A program made the translations under genes and the position numbers. The notes under the pieces were generated by a model, which was given only the letters and a program-made list of their open reading frames with translations, made no database searches and was not told where the DNA came from. Positions 43,313 through 44,884 of a stretch of 44,884 nucleotides of DNA are shown piece after piece. Where the stretch lies: NCBI GenBank assembly GCA_028282105.1, contig JANQIO010000020.1, positions 1 through 44,884 on the forward strand. Reading direction: 5' to 3'. How positions within the stretch are numbered: the stretch's first letter is position 1; each line of letters starts with the position of its first letter. Source of the DNA: Halieaceae bacterium (GTDB taxonomy: Bacteria > Pseudomonadota > Gammaproteobacteria > Pseudomonadales > Halieaceae).

Positions 43313-44884
43313 ATGAGCGAAAATTTCGCTGAACTGTTTGAAGAAAGCCTGAAGACCGTCGACATGCAGCCCGGCGCCATCGTAACCGGCGTGGTGATCG
43401 ACATCGACAACGAGTGGGTGACCGTACACGCGGGCCTCAAGTCTGAAGGCATTATCCCGCGCTCACAATTTGAAGACGCCAGCGGCGAATGCGCGCTGGC
43501 CGTGGGCGACGAAGTCCAGGTTGCGCTGGAAACCGTGGAAGACGGCTTTGGGGAGACCCGCCTGTCTCGCGAGAAGGCCAAGCGCGCAGAAAGCTGGAAA
43601 GAGCTGGAAGCTGCCCACGAGGCAGACAAAGTATGCAAGGGTGTTATCAACGGCAAGGTCAAAGGTGGCTTTACCGTGGATATCAATGGCATCCGCGCGT
43701 TCCTGCCGGGCTCTCTGGTAGACGTCCGTCCGGTTCGCGAAACCGTGCACCTGGAAGGCCAGGAGCTGGAATTCAAGGTCATCAAGCTCGACCAGAAGCG
43801 CAACAACGTTGTTGTGTCGCGCCGTGCAGTCATGGAGCAGGCCAACAGCGCCGAGCGCGAAGCCCTGCTGCAGACCCTGCAGGAAGGCATGAGCATCAAG
43901 GGTATCGTCAAGAACCTGACCGACTACGGCGCCTTCGTAGACCTGGGCGGTGTCGACGGCCTGCTGCACATCACCGACATGGCCTGGAAGCGCATCAAGC
44001 ACCCGAGCGAGATTGTCGAAGTCGGCCAGGAAATCGACGTCAAGATTCTCAAGTTCGACCGCGAGCGCAACCGCGTTTCCCTGGGCCTCAAGCAGCTCGG
44101 TGAAGATCCCTGGGTGGACATCACCAACCGCTACCCGGAGAACAGCCGCGTTATGGCCCGCATTACCAACCTCACCGACTACGGCTGCTTTGCCGAGCTG
44201 GAAGAGGGTGTGGAAGGCCTGGTACACGTCTCCGAGATGGACTGGACCAACAAGAACGTACACCCCTCCAAGATCGTCCAACTGGGCGACGAGGTCGAGG
44301 TGATGGTCCTGGACATCGACGAAGAACGTCGTCGTATCTCCCTGGGTATCAAGCAGTGCCAGCAGAACCCCTGGGACGCGTTTGCCTCCACCTACTCCAA
44401 GGGCGACAAGATCACCGGTTCCATCAAGTCCATCACCGACTTCGGTATCTTCATCGGCCTGGAAGGCAACATCGACGGCCTGGTACACCTGTCCGACATC
44501 AGCTGGAACGAAGCTGGCGAAGAGGCGGTTCGCAACTACAACAAGGGCGACGAGATTGAGACGGTTATCCTCTCGATCGACCCCGAGCGCGAGCGCATCT
44601 CCCTGGGCGTCAAGCAGCTGGAAGACGATCCCTTCAACAACTACGTTGCTGAGAACGACCGCGGCGCGGTTGTCACCGGCAAGGTCACCAGCGTTGACGC
44701 CAAGGGCGCCACCGTCGAGCTGGCCGAAGACGTTGAAGGCTACCTGAAAGCTTCCGAACTGAGCCGCGACCGCGTCGAAGACGCCCGCAACGTGCTCAAG
44801 GAAGGCGAGGAAGTCGAAGCCAAGATCATCAGCGTTGACCGCAAGAACCGCGGCCTGTCCCTGTCCATCAAGGCCAAGGACTAC
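43313..44884 (+). CDS. rpsA: 30S ribosomal protein S1 (3' end cut by window)
   Basis: The reading frame runs open to the last base and gives 524 residues, so roughly 35 are missing compared with the usual 557-560. It begins [18 protein letters not shown] and contains six S1 (OB-fold) repeats, near residues 20-87, 105-170, 191-260, 276-347, 363-434 and 450-518 (for example [20 protein letters not shown]). S1 brings mRNAs to the 30S subunit. There is no good Shine-Dalgarno sequence before the ATG, as in E. coli, where S1 autoregulates its own leader. Confidence 0.97.
   Translation, partial: MSENFAELFEESLKTVDMQPGAIVTGVVIDIDNEWVTVHAGLKSEGIIPRSQFEDASGECALAVGDEVQVALETVEDGFGETRLSREKAKRAESWKELEAAHEADKVCKGVINGKVKGGFTVDINGIRAFLPGSLVDVRPVRETVHLEGQELEFKVIKLDQKRNNVVVSRRAVMEQANSAEREALLQTLQEGMSIKGIVKNLTDYGAFVDLGGVDGLLHITDMAWKRIKHPSEIVEVGQEIDVKILKFDRERNRVSLGLKQLGEDPWVDITNRYPENSRVMARITNLTDYGCFAELEEGVEGLVHVSEMDWTNKNVHPSKIVQLGDEVEVMVLDIDEERRRISLGIKQCQQNPWDAFASTYSKGDKITGSIKSITDFGIFIGLEGNIDGLVHLSDISWNEAGEEAVRNYNKGDEIETVILSIDPERERISLGVKQLEDDPFNNYVAENDRGAVVTGKVTSVDAKGATVELAEDVEGYLKASELSRDRVEDARNVLKEGEEVEAKIISVDRKNRGLSLSIKAKDY

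Overview
The window looks like chromosomal DNA from a GC-rich marine gammaproteobacterium, most plausibly of the OM60/NOR5 (Halieaceae) type. That placement is an inference. It rests on Pseudomonas-like synteny around gyrA-serC-pheA-tyrA-aroA-cmk-rpsA and mtaD-ubiG-mupP-yciK, on the yciI-yciB-rnm-yciO-scpA-scpB-rluB block, and on purple-bacterial light-harvesting genes, which aerobic anoxygenic phototrophs of that clade carry. Almost the whole window is coding. No rRNA, tRNA, IS element, integrase or CRISPR was recognised.

Layout. 1-2.6 kb: the 3' end of a possible alkylsulfatase, an ABC exporter and an NTF2-like protein. 2.7-7.2 kb: an iron module, with a PepSY-TM protein and two small membrane proteins divergent from a TonB-dependent receptor across a perfect Fur-box palindrome. 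7.3-8.6 kb: metY. 8.8-12.0 kb: an unknown motif-repeat protein, then a solitary LH2 operon pucB-pucA-pucC followed 4 nt later by a peptide deformylase gene. pucB and pucA are short but clear. 12.0-13.5 kb: a MarR regulator divergent from a lipoprotein gene, with overlapping promoters and two palindromes, then a decayed partial copy of the lipoprotein gene. 13.5-17.3 kb: amphi-Trp protein, crotonase, malonyl-CoA decarboxylase, DUF2244 protein and sulfurtransferase. 17.4-24.3 kb: DksA-like protein, RluA, methyltransferase, DUF1272, PdxJ, cyclophilin, SH3 protein, YciI, YciB, Rnm and YciO. 24.5-27.2 kb: scpA-scpB-rluB (chromosome segregation and 23S rRNA modification). 27.3-31.4 kb: a FadL-like porin, two exported proteins and a lysophospholipase-like hydrolase. 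31.5-35.0 kb: the minus-strand operon mtaD-ubiG-mupP-yciK. 35.2 kb to the end: gyrA, then serC-pheA-tyrA-aroA-cmk-rpsA, with rpsA cut by the window edge.

The most interesting part is the puc locus. The LH2 alpha subunit has Phe44-Phe45 where B850 complexes have Tyr-Trp or Tyr-Tyr, which predicts a blue-shifted antenna. A TGT-N12-ACA site of the PpsR/CrtJ type precedes pucB. A variant peptide deformylase is the last gene of the apparent operon. Because the B800 bacteriochlorophyll of LH2 is ligated through the modified N-terminal methionine of the alpha chain, this linkage suggests, as an untested hypothesis, that antenna N-terminus processing is co-regulated with antenna synthesis. A second recurring oddity is short tandem duplications just downstream of several stop codons.
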